64,000 bases of DNA from Alopecurus myosuroides (GCA_028641055.1 CM054062.1:233132376-233196375); one strand, 5' to 3'. Counted from the stretch's first letter, positions 1 to 12,103 are shown. Notes: a model not told the origin generated them from the sequence alone. Made by a program: numbers and translations.

Positions 1-1014
1 ATCTCTTTGATGAATCAAGTAGATCTCATGCAAATGAAACATCAGAAGAAGCAATGCGAAGCTCTAAGCTCGAGAATAACTCTAGCTTAGAACCTAATAA
101 ACTACGGCTGATGTCAACCCTAATCTATGGCTTGAAACAACTAAGTCCAAGAATGGACTCCACCTACACCTTGATAGCTTCTCCTCCACCAGTGTTGTTG
201 ATGACGATTCTTTACCGACTAAGTAATAGATCACTCCACCAGCTTCATGAGGTAGCGATGGCTTCACGATGACGACTTCCACAGGGCTTCAACTCTAAGC
301 AGGGGGTCAAACGGGAACGAATGAGTAACAAGCGTTACTCAGCAAGCTCATGATATATAGTGGGTGGTTTGATGCACTAACTACAACTTTAGACTGGGAA
401 GAGTCATAAGATAATGCAAGGTTTTGTAAAACTTTCTTCAAGAGGTTTCTATTAATTCTGAAAACTATGCCCTCCAGACCATCATAGGAGCTAGAACTTC
501 ATGGAGTTGCCTTTCCTGTAGCGTTCGCAGTTCCTTCCCGAAACAGAGGGTAACATGACATATCCTTTTACACTCTGCAGAGGTGCATCACTTTACCCAT
601 GGGCGGCCAAGACCATGTTGCACAACAAGGCTCGAGATCCTGTCCACGCCCACTTAGGTGTGGGGCCTGGTTGTTGGTCCAAGCCAAACCATGCTTCTCC
701 GCACAATGCATGCCCACCCATTTCCACCAGCAGGTTGAAGCCCTGATTCCACCCCTCACGATGGAGACCTAGGCGCCCCTGGCAAACACTCATAGACCCC
801 AGAGTCCGCGGGAATTAAGGGATCCCACCCATGTGCATGTTGTCTCGCAAGACCTACAGCGTACGTCTCTGGCAGCCCGTTGACATGCGAACGAGAGAAG
901 ATCACAGCTGACTTACTCCCCCATAGAAGACCCATGGTTCACGCGGTATTTACGGTGCAAGAATCCTGACGACATTTGTTGTTAATTCCTAGGTAATACT
1001 TTCCCATGCAGATG

Positions 1015-1058
1015 GGACCATGGTAAGATCCTTTGACCTATTCATCTTACCATGGTCC
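1015..1058. repeat. Perfect 15-bp inverted repeat (hairpin)
   Basis: Positions 1015-1029 (ggaccatggtaagat) are the exact reverse complement of 1044-1058, separated by a 14-base loop. The function is unknown; it lies in the element F remnant. Confidence 0.8.
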
Positions 1059-1799
1059 AATCCGCCCACCAAACAGAACACTACCACTCGGGTAGTCATT
1101 CAATTAGTCATATTATTATAAAAATAGGATCATGCATTCTTTTGAGAGTAGGTGATAATAAGATAGGGTTTTTGCAAATAGTTCGTTATGAAATACTGCA
1201 AAGGATATAAGCAAGTGATGAACTTGCCTGAGATTGAAATAACCATATTAATCAATGTCTTCAGGTTCGAGGGTCGCGTAGAGAAATCCAGAGATCTGAA
1301 AGATAGCAAAGTAGTCCTGGTAAGGACTACAGAAAACACTGGCAAGATGATACATGCATAGTAATGAGATGCATCGTGAAATACCCTGGAAAATACCCCA
1401 ACTTACAAGTGTAAGCTACGTTTGATATGATAACTTAATCACACAGGTTTTAGGTGAGTTGTTTCATTACTTATGATGATGTTGTTATTACTTATTTTAG
1501 ACTTACATGCGTTTCACTTGTACTTAACAAACAATTTTTTATGATGTTTAGGTAGAAGTGTTTATTACTTGGTTAGATAACAAAACAACAACACATGGAA
1601 AACAATTATTAAAAAGATAACAAACACATTTTATTTTATGTTCAAAGGTGTAGAACTAATGACATAGGGTTTAATTTAAAACGACGAACTAATACATATA
1701 ACTCTATCATAACAATACTTTCAAATAACTTGTGATGATAGGTTTAGTAGGTGTGAAAATATGAGAGCTTTATTAATAAGGAAAATAACGTTCTTGCAA

Positions 1800-1853
1800 T
1801 TGTTTCTGGTTATAATGGAATATTATAGAATTCCATTATACCTTTAGAAACAA
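1800..1853. repeat. Imperfect palindrome, about 54 bp
   Basis: The arms ttgtttct / agaaacaa enclose a near-perfect inverted repeat ggttataatggaat / attccattatacc. It could be a very small hairpin-type (MITE-like) insertion or a chance fold in AT-rich DNA. No target duplication was recognised. Confidence 0.5.
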
Positions 1854-2322
1854 ATTTATAAGTTAAACAAAATGTTTTATGTTTTACATATTTGAATAGG
1901 AAATACTTTTCTCTTTAATTTGATATAACATTTTATGCTTTCTGAAAATATTTAATAAGTTATTAATTTATTAATTTTAAATGAACTAAATTACTAAGAA
2001 AAATATTGCACACATGAAAAATTGGTCAAATGGATATGAAAACATCATAGATGGGTTGCATTTTTAATTTGGAGCATTTTGGTATATAACTTGTAATTTT
2101 CTGATTTTATGAATTATTTAATATTTTTCTCAATTTTAAATGATTTAATTTAATTAAAGAAAATGTTTAATTTTAAACTTTATCAAACATTTTTGAAAAG
2201 TTGATAAACATTTAGATTATATTTTTCTAAATATTTCCATATATTTTTTATATTTTTCTGATAATTATTTTAATAGTTATTGATTTATTAATTTTAATGC
2301 ATTTTCTGCCAATATTCAAATT

Positions 2323-2343
2323 GACAGGTGGGTCCCACCTGTC
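2323..2343. promoter_or_regulatory. 21-bp palindrome containing a TCP-like site
   Basis: Ten bases (gacaggtggg) and their exact complement flank a central t. The core gtgggtcccac matches the class I TCP consensus GGNCCCAC on both strands. It sits about 60 bases upstream of a GC-rich island, so a regulatory role is possible but not shown. Confidence 0.35.
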
Positions 2344-2389
2344 ATATCCAGTTTTAATTCAAAAAGTAAAAAGAAAAGAAATATTACAT

Positions 2390-3065
2390 CATGGTTGTGT
2401 CATCCACAGAGGGGATTCCTACTTTGGATCCCCAATCCGGCGAACTAGCTCGAGTTGTCCCAATTCGTTGCTTCCTAGAGCAAGAGTGGACCACGGCGAG
2501 TGGAGGGACGGTGGCGGCGTGACCAAATGGTCATCAGAGCTTCTTCGGAGACCTACATCTATGGCGTCGGTGGCGGAGCAATGCGGCGACCATGATTCTG
2601 GTGATTATAAAACGAACGGGGAGTACCCCGAGATGCACAAGCTCACCCTGAGCGCGGTGCGGTGGTCGGTGAGGCACGGCGAGGTGATGGTTGCCGGTGG
2701 CGAGGAAGAAACGGCAGCGGCTATACTCGGATTCAGTGGCAAAATTCCCTGCGCCTGGGGCATCTCCATCCGTGTGCGAGCTCAAGGAGGTCTAAGAGGA
2801 CTATGCACTTCTCCCTGTGGCCTCAGCTCGTCCAGAGGTGGCCGGAATCTCCGGCAAAGGCCGACAGCCGTACGGACTAGGGTTAGGGTTTCCGGTTTAC
2901 AGAGAGGGAGAGAGAAGCTGCGAGGGAGAGGGAGAGTGAGGAGGAGGTTCACGGCTCCCTCTTGGTCTTATCCTCGCAAGGAGGGGCACAAGCAAGTGGT
3001 GGCAGTGCGGCGGCCGTGGCGTGGACACGCACGGCGTCCTTCTGACCAAATAGGAGGAAGGAAAA
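2390..3065. other. GC-rich island in the element F remnant, no gene recognised
   Basis: This segment is much richer in G and C than its surroundings and is open for 258 codons in one plus frame (2297-3073). The translation is low-complexity (Arg/Gly-rich), overlaps other open frames and matches no domain I know. Similar GC-rich patches occur in long LTRs of grass Gypsy elements, where they act as leader or promoter sequence. I read it as non-coding. Confidence 0.4.
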
Positions 3066-4627
3066 GTAATTAACATTTATGGATAACCCCCTGTAATTTT
3101 CTCTAAATTATAGTTAGGTCCTTCTATTAATATAATGTGAGGGAAAACACTGTTTTCAGGGCCTTTTTGCAAAGAGAAAAATTATTAAAAATTATATTTG
3201 AATTCCTCATCAAAAATGAAATCTCACCATGTTTTGTTTTGGTGAAATTGGACAATATTGGAATTTTTAATTTAGGGTGCTAAATTAAGTGGTTTTATTG
3301 TTTTCTCTTATTTTAGTTTATTAAATGGCTATTAAATTATTTTAAGCATGATTATTATGATTACACATGACAACCATGTGGTTAACAAGGTGGTGTATCA
3401 TAATTGTACAATTTTGTCTACAAGTTATTTTAAGAAAATAATTTTGGTAACACTACCTAGTAGTTTTTCTATGCACTGTTATGAAAATCATTTAATAGGG
3501 AATTTTATTCCATGTCACACCAAATTATTTTAATGGGTGAAGGAACTTGTTTTATTTTATGATACCATGCCATCTTTCATAGTTGGAAGTTTTAGCAATT
3601 TTTGGTTGGCCTTTTACTTAGGTGTGTGCAAGTCATGTTTGTTGTTTTTAGTACCTAATTATGTGGAAAACATGAGTGGCTTTGGAATCTCATTTGTTTG
3701 TTTTCCACATAAGTTTCACTATGGATTTTACCCCATGTTTATCTTGGAAACATGTGATTACTTGCATTGTTATGTGCAGATGAATCTTTGTTGTTATCTG
3801 TTAGTCTTGTGTATGAAAAGGATCTGGAAAACAAGGTAGTTTAACTTATTTTCATTTATCTCACATAACACAAGTCGTTTATATGCAATGGCTTGTTATT
3901 ATTCCTTATTAGATAATTGTTTCATTTAAGAAATTATTGTGTTCCTCATCTCTGATGGGTTTGACAAGGAATAGATATTATACATTCTCTAACATTAACT
4001 AATGCTTCACTGAATAATGTCTTACTAAGACAGTGTTTCTCCTTGTGGTCTTCTGTTTCTTGATGTTCTTCTCTCTAGTTGCCACTTGTCTTCATATACT
4101 CGTTTTGTCACTTGCAAGTAGGATCATCTCCTGGATTCCCACTCCAACTGTCTCACCCTTGTGGTGAAGACAATCAATTACTCCAAGCAAAGATTTTGCT
4201 TAGATGATTATAAAAGAATGTGAGTTTATTTAATGACATCAAGTTTCCCTATGCATACGAGAATAATTTGTTGACAAGGTTGCAAAGCTTGCCCCTAAAT
4301 TACCTTTCGTATCCAAATGGCTGAGAAGTACAAGGTTATCAAACCTTCTGTTTATTTGTATATGACACTCAATTGTTAGAGCCTACAAAAGTGATTTGTC
4401 AACAACGTTGCAAACTTGTTACCAAACTACTTCTACATAACACCAACATTGGAATACCACATTGTTTCAAGATAGTTTAATAAGAATATATTTTAGTGTA
4501 TGATTTTCCAAATTCTCCAGGAGAGATTGAGTTAGCACTTCTAGGACAACCTAAAGAATCAATCTGAAGATCTTCTTGTGGTAGTTTCTTATTTTCTTGG
4601 GGTTGCTTCTCTTGCAGAATGACTTCA

Positions 4628-4632
4628 AGAAG
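4628..4632. repeat. Target-site duplication of element A, left (agaag)
   Basis: The five bases before the left LTR recur directly after the right LTR at 31725-31729. Confidence 0.92.
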
Positions 4633-5532
4633 TGTCGTGGTGGTGTCACGGCAGATGCCATAGGATGGCTAAAGATGTGGGGACGATGGACGCTGGAGGT
4701 GTCCGGGGAGGGATCACGCGACGAGTAGCCGCGTGAGGTAAGATCCACACAACACAAACAACACGATGTACCCAGGTTCAGGGCCCTCGTGAGGAGGTAA
4801 AACCCCTACTCCTGCCTTTCTCTATGTATTATGATGTCTCTCCAAGTAGCCACAGTACAAATGGTATTGCTACCGAGTAGCCTCTCTCTCTTCTCCGAGT
4901 AGAGCTAGGTCGAGAACTTAGGGTTTCTAGGGTTCCTTATGAGCCTGTGTGTACGTGCCTCGCGCAGGAGGCGGCGGGGCACCTTATATACACGGTGCCC
5001 AGCCGGATACGTCCAAATCTAGACAAGTGTCGACATAGTGTGCACATCGTCCTTTCTCCGAGTACCCGCTGACAGCTTTGGTTCCTAACCTTGGCTGCTT
5101 CTGTAAAGTCGTTGGGCAAAACTAGGGGACAGACTGGTAACACTGTACCTAGGCACAGAGTAGGCCCCCCTTATCCTGCCACGGCCTGCTTCCATGCTGT
5201 CACTGTCAGGCAGGCCGTCCCCACGTGAACAGTAGTTCGAATGCTGCCAAGTACGGACCCAGGATACGCGGGATCCTGTGTCAGAACGGCTCCTTTGACT
5301 TTCTGGCCCGAGTAGGTTCCCGCCAATGGTTCCCGCCATTTGTACTCGGGCCAAACCTTCTACTCGTCAGGGTAGAACTTGATTGATATCTCCTTCTGGT
5401 CATCTTGAGGTGAGACCGAGTAGCAGTCGACCGGGTAGCGAGTACCTGGTAGTCGGCTACTCGACCAAACCTCTCTTCTGTAAGCGGCCTTTACCACCTG
5501 TCTTTACCCTACTCGGGGGTAACCCCCCGACA
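4633..5532 (-). repeat. Element A 3' LTR (left)
   Basis: This is 900 bp, nearly identical to 30825-31724; I see two substitutions (a/g in ctccRagtagcc and c/t in gtgtaYgtgcc). On the minus strand it starts TGTCGGGGGG and ends CACGACA. A TATATAA box on the minus strand lies at 4984-4990. The octamer ccgagtag recurs several times. Confidence 0.95.
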
Positions 5533-5546
5533 GCAGTCCCCGAAGC
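5533..5546 (-). other. Element A polypurine tract
   Basis: Read on the minus strand, the sequence next to the 3' LTR is cttcggggactgc. This is the position where plus-strand DNA synthesis is primed. The core cggggactgc recurs elsewhere in the element. Confidence 0.75.
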
Positions 5547-6224
5547 TGGTTGAGTCTATCGAACTTGTTCACTAGGCTCTGCCAGCTTAAAACCAACCCC
5601 TTGCATCTCAGCCCTTGAACCTCAAGATGTCGAGTAGAATCTCCGAGTAGCTATCTGGAAAGTACCCTGAGTTTCCTCTCTTCCGAGTAGCACTTGCTTT
5701 CTACTCTGTAACCGAGTAAAAAGACTTAGAGAAATTTCTCAGATTGAGCCTCTGCAGCACAAAGCACAATCCAGCCCTTCGTGCGGCAACTGCACACGTG
5801 TCAAGCATCCACGACCTTGTCGTTTGGTTGCCCAGGACACGACCTGCCACGCGTCCAGTTTTCACGCAATGGGCCCACCGGCCGTCACGTCCCATCAAGT
5901 GCAGTTATAGGCCACGATTCGGTGGTGGGATCAACTGTGGCCATTACACGCGCAACCGGCGCTTGTGTGCGTTTCTAGCCGGCCACAGAACCCACCACAC
6001 GGCGCAATCGATCCCACTACCAAGACGGTAACGGTAAACTCGCGGAGGAGATATAAATACCCCGCCGGTAGCTTCCTTTTCCCCTTCCCTCGCACTATTC
6101 CTTCTCTGTCTCCTGCTCTTCTCCGCCACCGTGCTCTCCGCCGCCGCGCAAGCTCTCGCGCCGCCGCGGATTCGATTCACCAGCCAACTCCACTCGAAAT
6201 CTTCCACCTTCTCAACTCACCACA
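5547..6224 (+). promoter_or_regulatory. Promoter and 5' leader of the element A antisense gene
   Basis: A TATAAATA box lies at 6052-6059 in gagatataaatacccc, about 170 bases before the first good ATG (cacaatggcc, 6225). Downstream is a pyrimidine-rich leader typical of plant 5' UTRs. Several ccgagtag words lie upstream. There is no other gene in this stretch. The promoter reads away from the 3' LTR and opposes the element's own transcription. Confidence 0.65.
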
Positions 6225-9200
6225 ATGGCCAAGTCAGGCTGGGCCGGCTCCTGCGTCACCGCGGAAGATTGCGCCTGGCTCGTCAATACCAGGCGAGTCC
6301 CTCCCGGCGTGGAGTGCCGGGCGCCGGACGGCGAAATCGTGCCATCCCCGCGGGAGGGGGAGCGCGTCGTCTTCCTGGCGCATTTCGAGCGCGGGTTTGG
6401 ATTGCCCGCGTCCGATTTCCTGCGGAAATTCCTCAACCACTTCGGCATCCAGATGCACCATCTGCCGCCGAACGCCGTGGTCTTCCTCGCCTACCACGCC
6501 GTGGTCTGCGAGGCCTTCCTCGGCATCCGGCCCACGTGGGAGACGTGGCTCAGGTATTTCCACCTGCGCCAGCAGTCTACCGGGAAGAAGGACTTCGCGG
6601 GCGTTGCCCGCGCCACCGACACCGGCTGCGCCATGATGGTGCAGCGGTCCGGGACGAACCACCCCCGCGTCAAGGGGCTGGACTCCGTCAAGCTGTGGCA
6701 GAAGACGTTCCTTTACGTCAGGAACGTTGCCGCCGAGCCAGGAGCCCCGGTGAACGACAGAATCAACCTGCCCGTTTGGTGCAATCGCGCTCTAATCGGG
6801 ATGTACTGGAAGGACAAGCCCGTCAACGACGATGACGCCATCGAGATGGAGAATCGACTCGGCTGGCTGAAGGCGGAGGGCCTCAAGAACGACGACCCAG
6901 TGGCCTGCTGGATCCAGCGCCGAGTACTGCCCCTGCAGGAGCGGTGCCATCTCATGTGTTACATGGGAGGGCCCCGCGACTGCACCAGGACCACCACCAT
7001 CGAGATCGACAACATCGACGTCCCCTGGCATGCCAGGAACATCTTGACGACAAGCCTTGGCGACCACTGGCAATACGGGTTCGTCCCGTACAGCCGTACA
7101 AAACCGATTGAGCGGGTACGCCTTCCTTACTTTGCTCTCTGCATACATTTTCCGAGTAGATAACTTCTCCTCCTGGCATCAGCTTGCAATTACCTTGTGT
7201 TCCGAGTAGGACACTTAGCCGAATTGCATATGCTTAATGTGCTTCATGCTTGCACGCCTTGCCGTGTAGCCTACTCGAGAACGATTCTTAGGCTCCATGT
7301 GCTTTATGCCTGCACGCCCTTCCGAGTAATATCTCTCGGCAAATATGCTTAGGCTTAGTATGCTTTGTGTTTGCACGCCTATCCGAGTAGAATGCTTAGT
7401 AAACTGCCTAGGCTTTGTGTGCTTTGTACCTGCACGCCTATCCGAGTAGAACTCCTTCCTGGTACTCGACTGGTTTGTGATCCTTCTCTGTTTTTTAGGT
7501 TCTTACTCGCCAGATAATCGAGAGCTGCGAGGTTTTCGAGGGCAACTGGTCTCCTGACCGTGAGGAGGATGATGTGCCCTCTTTTGATGCCGTGGAGCAG
7601 CCCAACCTCTCTCGCTCCCCCGTCCCTGATAAGCGCGACACTCTGCGCACCTGGTCCGACGAGGATTTTGATGGTAACTGTACTTTCATTCTGTTTGTTT
7701 CCGAGAAGCATCAATCCCTTGTTTGCTGTTTCTGATTCTTTCCTCTTTTCTCTTTGATTCCCAGATGAAGTTGGCGCGGACAAGGACGACGAGGATGAAG
7801 ACGAGAACGAGGGCGATGCGCCCCTAGTCGTCAAGCCCCTGGCCGTCGCCGCTCCTGAAACCCGCAAACGGGCTGGTAGCGGAGCACCAGCGCCTCCTGC
7901 CAAGAAGAGGAAACCCGCCGAGAAGAAGGCGGTCGCGAAGAGAACCAGACGAGAGCTCAAATGCACCACCGCGTAAGCCCTCTTCTCGGTCGTTTCCCTT
8001 CTCGCACTGTGCTGTTTTCCCCATTCTCCTTTTAATTTGTGATTTCCCTTTCTTCGCAGACCTCCTATGGACGCAAACGCAGCTCTCGCGTCTGACCCTA
8101 CCAAGGAAAAACCAGTACCTCTGGTCAACCTAGACGATGATGATGAGGACCACACCGCCAACACTGCTGCTGCCAATCCACAGGCCGCTGATGCACAAGG
8201 AGCAGCGTCTGAACCAGCAGCACAGGACACTGCCGTCCACGACGAGAGACCCCCTTCTCCTCCGGCTAGCAACGCCGAGGAGAACCAAGATCACGAGATG
8301 CAAGACAACACCGCCGCGGAGCGGCCTGAAGCAGAGCAAGAGCAGCCCGCCACAGGGGCTGCTGCACAAGAGAGCCTCGCTGCCGCGCAGCGAGTAGAAG
8401 ACACCACCGCCACGGATGCCACTGCTTATCCATTGAGCAGCGTGCAACCGGGCGTGACACCGAGTAGCGCCCAGCCAGGAGCTGCACAGGGCGACGGATC
8501 TGCGGCGCCACCAACTGCACAAGGCCCTACCCCTCCAACTGCGCAAGGCCCTACACCGCCAACGTCCTCCTCGCCGTCGAAGACCAAGGATACATCCAGC
8601 CCTCCTGCCGGGCGAGTAACCAGGCAGCGAGCCTTGGAAGCTCTGAGGGACGAGGTTGTCAGAAGGGAATCCGAGAAGGAAGCTGCTGAGAAGGCCAAGG
8701 CCGAGAAGGAAACTGCTGACAGGGAAGCTGCTGAGAAGGCCAAGGCTGAGCAGAAGAAAGCCAGGGCTGAACAGAAGAAGGCCGAGAAGCAAGCTGCCGA
8801 GAAGGCAGTCGCCGAGAAGGCAAAGGCCAAGACTGACGGGAAGACTACTGAGGATCCCGAGAAGCAGAGGGTCGAGAAGGAGCAAACGAAGAAGCGGGCC
8901 AGAGACCAGAGTACATCCTCAGGCGGAGCGCTCGTGATCCACGAGTCCGGCCCGATTCCTGCTGCGCTCTCTGCAGATGCTCGTGCTGCTGGCCAGCCTT
9001 GCTACCCGGAGTACATGATTGAGGTTAGCCATCAGCACTCCATCGGCTTCCCTCCCAAAGACAAAGCTTTAGCTATCCAGAGGGGAAGGAAGGTTGTGGC
9101 CATGAACTCCCCTCCTCCGGATCCAAGCCAACAGCAATCTATCAACATTGCTTCTCGCGGAGCCCAAGACAAACCAATAACCTCCAAGGGTCTTGAACGG

Positions 9201-11430
9201 GTTTTGGACACCGTTGGCCACATCAACGCCAGGTGGGACAGCAGGGTTCTCGGAGAGGAGAAATGGCACGGCTTGACCCTTGGCTCCATCGACCACATGC
9301 GCGTGGATTGGAACAAGGTTTATCTGGGACACAAGCCCATGTCCGTCTCCACCGAGACCGCAACCCTCGCAGCCAAGATGTTCCTGCATCGCAAGAACGC
9401 CGAAGACATCGAGCAGTCCTATGCAGTAAGTCTTTCTTGTCTTTTCCGAGTTGAACTTTCTTCTCTTCTACTCGCCTTTCTTCTTTCTTACCATCACCCC
9501 CAGTCCCCGAGATTTGGGTCGAGTAGATGGATACTCTCCGAGTAGCCTTCTACTCGGGTCAAATCTTCTCTGCTCTTGTCTAACTTGTTTTCTTCTCGCT
9601 TCTCAGGATAGCGTCCTTAAGCGGACCCACTTATACCGCATCCTTCTCTGGAACCACTCCATCGCCAGGAGGCGTATCGCCGTACTGGAGAAGGAGAAAT
9701 CAATTGCTGAGGCCGCGAGCAAAGATGCCACCACCAGCACCCAACAGCTGGCTGAAGTGCAAGGTACGCCTTTAGCTACGCGGTTTCTGCGTTTTATGTT
9801 TACGCCCGCTTTTGCTTTCTTATGCGCTAACCCTTCCTTCTCTGCAGAAAAACTAAAGGCCTTGGCAGATGAACATGAAAAATGCCGTAGCTTTGTGGAG
9901 AACGCCGAGGCCACCATAAAGAGACTTGAAGGTGAGTTTGCTGTTTACTCGGTGTGACCTTGGATTTGGTTCTTCTCTGCTTATTTACTAACCTCATCTA
10001 TCTTTTCGCAGAAGATCATAAGTCATTTGCTGAGGCACACCAAGATTGCGTCAAGCCAGCGGAGGTGGAGAAACAGCTATCCGACCAGGCCATTACTCTG
10101 GTGAAGGACCACACCACCGAGATGGAGAAGCTGCAGCTCCAGCTTCAGAAGGCACTCCAAGATGCCGTCAAGATTGGCGCCGAGAGGGACAAGGCAATCG
10201 CCGAGAAGGCCAAGGCCGAGACCACTTTCAAGGCCAAGGAGAGGGCCCTCGAGTCTGAATGCGAAACTTTGAAGAAAACCAACGCTGATCTCTTCGCTCA
10301 GATGACCACCCTGCGCGATATCCAGGAAAAGCACATTGGCAACGAGGAGTCCTGGAAAACCAAGCTGCAGCAGCTGCGCCGCCAACTGATCGGTAAGTTT
10401 TCTCTTCATCGCATCTTTTCTTCTCGGTCTTGTTCCTTCTCGGCTTCTTTTTTCTTCTCGGTTTTTGATTTTGCCACTTGCTATTTCAGATATCTGGCCT
10501 CGTCTTGATTCTTCCTCTGCGCCTACGGTAGCCAAGGCCCGAGCAGTTCGCCTTTCGCTGGGTGAGCCAATTGACACCAGGGCTGATATCGAGGACAGCT
10601 TGCTGGTGCTCAAAGGTTACTTCGAACAGCTGGCCGGCGTCGGAACTGACTTGGTGCATGCGGGCTTTGAGCTCCACCGGCTGTTCTGGCCTCATGACCC
10701 CCAGCCAAGAAACATGCGGGATCTCGCCCTCAAGCTGGAGAACGTGAAGGCCGAGCTGAAAAAATGGCGAGCCTCTGGAGCCCGTGCTGGTGCGGACGTG
10801 ATGCTTCTCTGCATAGCATCTTGGTATGAAAACCTGGATATGCAGCGCATCCGCGGGAAGCGCAATAATTCCAAGTGGGAGATGGATGCCGAGAGCGTGG
10901 CCTTGCGCAAGCAGATTGCGTATGAGGTCGCAGAGTGCGCCGAGACGGAGGTCTACATCGAGGGCGTCCCCGAACCCGACACCGAGTACGAGGACGAAGG
11001 AGATGATGACGAAGACGAAGACCTTGACGGCTTCTTCGAATCTCCCAAGGGCAAGACCGGAAAAGGAAAAGCCACCGTCGTCGCGAGTAGCGATGAAGAC
11101 GAAGGGGCGCACATCGACAGCGAGCCACTCGACTTCGGCACCTCCTCAGGTGCTGCTCTCGACGACACGGTGCCCCCTCCTGGCCACGCTTCAGGCTCCT
11201 CCTCGGCTCCAGGACCCGTCTCGGCGGCCACAGCCACTTCCGAGCAGGCAGCCACCCAGGAGGATGCCGAGATGACGGAATCCGCCACCGCCCAGACGGG
11301 AGCGGATGCCACTCAAGCCAGCCCCGAAGGAACAGCTGCCGCGACCGCCACTGAAGAAACTGCTGCCAAGACCGCCGCCGAGGAAACATCAGCCAAGGCC
11401 AGCGCCGAGAACACCGCCTCCTCAACTTGA
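6225..11430 (+). CDS. Antisense additional ORF of element A, eight exons, PF04195-like (putative gypsy-type transposon protein)
   Basis: Joining GT-AG exons 6225-7115, 7499-7673, 7765-7972, 8060-9425, 9607-9763, 9848-9931, 10012-10392 and 10490-11430 gives 4203 nt, an uninterrupted frame of 1400 codons ending TGA. Exon 1 (residues 1-297) resembles the Transposase_28 / putative gypsy-type transposon family found in RIRE2- and Grande-like elements. Residues about 355-425 are acidic then basic (KKRK, nuclear-signal-like). About 480-600 is Pro/Ala/Thr-rich and about 620-700 is a Lys-Ala-Glu coiled coil. About 740-880 is a second compact region, 880-1087 is more coiled coil, and the C-terminus is acidic then Ala/Thr-rich. 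It has no RT, integrase or DDE signature and its function is unknown. It converges tail-to-tail with pol. Introns are pyrimidine-rich with good splice sites. The exon structure is my inference; the kept frame across seven junctions supports it strongly. Confidence 0.82.
7199..7446 (+). repeat. About 60-bp tandem repeat in intron 1 of the antisense gene
   Basis: Four imperfect units each begin near tccgagta, pass through a cttaggct segment and gctttgtg, and end tgcacgcct. They lie wholly in the intron between exons 1 and 2, next to the 3' splice site. Confidence 0.75.
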
Positions 11431-12103
11431 AGCAACCTGCAATCTTTTTTCACTTGAACTCTTATCAGATCCCCGGGATGCCGGGAGCAGATGTAACAGA
11501 CTATCTTTATCTTGCTTGCTACTCAGTTTTTATGCCCACTCTGTTTATGTTGACATTAATCAATTTGAGCTACACTGGCTTAATGCCGAGTTGTGTTTTC
11601 ATGCGAGTCCCAGAGTAGCATTTCTTATTCACCCTGTCTTTTCATCTCTGCTCTACCTGCGACTTGTCGCTTGTTTGGTATTCGAGTCACAAGAATCAAG
11701 TAGCAAGGCTGCAAATACTTAGCCGCTAGAAACAATCATGGTAACACAGCCCACCACTTAGCCGAGAAGACGAGAACAGGGAACAAAAAGTAACCGACAA
11801 TCTACTCGGTTACTGCACTCTTTCTTCCTTAGTGATTTTCGTGTGCTCATTGACCTTTTGCTTGTTCTCTTGCTTGCCATGAAGCCGGGTTTCGGACAGC
11901 AGCAGAGTCGAAGAGTTGGCATATAGGTTTAAACACATTACTCAATGCACTTATGAGTTCTAAAGTGAAGCAACCGAATAGAAAAAGGACCAAGCCGAGT
12001 AAAAACACTTAGAGCAAACTTGGACGAGGGCAGTCCCCGAGAACAATTTTAGATTGCAGAGTAGAATTTCAACTCGGATAAGAGGGTACATACACATCTT
12101 TGC
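11431..12103. other. Convergent spacer between antisense gene and pol of element A
   Basis: This is 673 bp with no coding signal. Both gene 3' ends face it, so it should hold the 3' UTR of the antisense gene on plus and the post-pol leader to the 3' LTR on minus. It contains one agtccccgag motif (near 12031) like that of the PPT, and several ccgagta words. Confidence 0.6.

Larger units (their letters stand above)
1..4632 (-). mobile_element. Element F remnant, probable part of a long Gypsy LTR (left piece)
   Basis: No protein-coding gene is supported here. At its right edge this sequence is interrupted by element A and resumes at 31730, as the agaag duplication shows. From 31730 it continues to a PPT/LTR boundary near 32917, so the simplest reading is that it belongs to the 3' LTR of a minus-strand Gypsy-like element. 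It is AT-rich at about 1500-2300 and 3080-4550, with a GC-rich island at about 2390-3060. Small open frames on both strands overlap without recognisable domains. The far end of this LTR is not located, so part of this stretch could be other intergenic DNA. Confidence 0.4.

Noticed and set aside
1800..1853. Stowaway or Tourist MITE
   Set aside because: The termini do not match the known family ends, and no TA or TAA duplication was seen; kept only as a palindrome.
2297..3073. A 258-codon plus frame as a host gene
   Set aside because: Low-complexity Arg/Gly-rich translation with overlapping frames on both strands and no domain; GC-rich LTR-type sequence explains it.
10730..11425. Long minus frames opposite exon 8 of the antisense gene of element A
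   Set aside because: Arg-rich shadow of a GC-biased exon; the plus strand has the consistent spliced frame.
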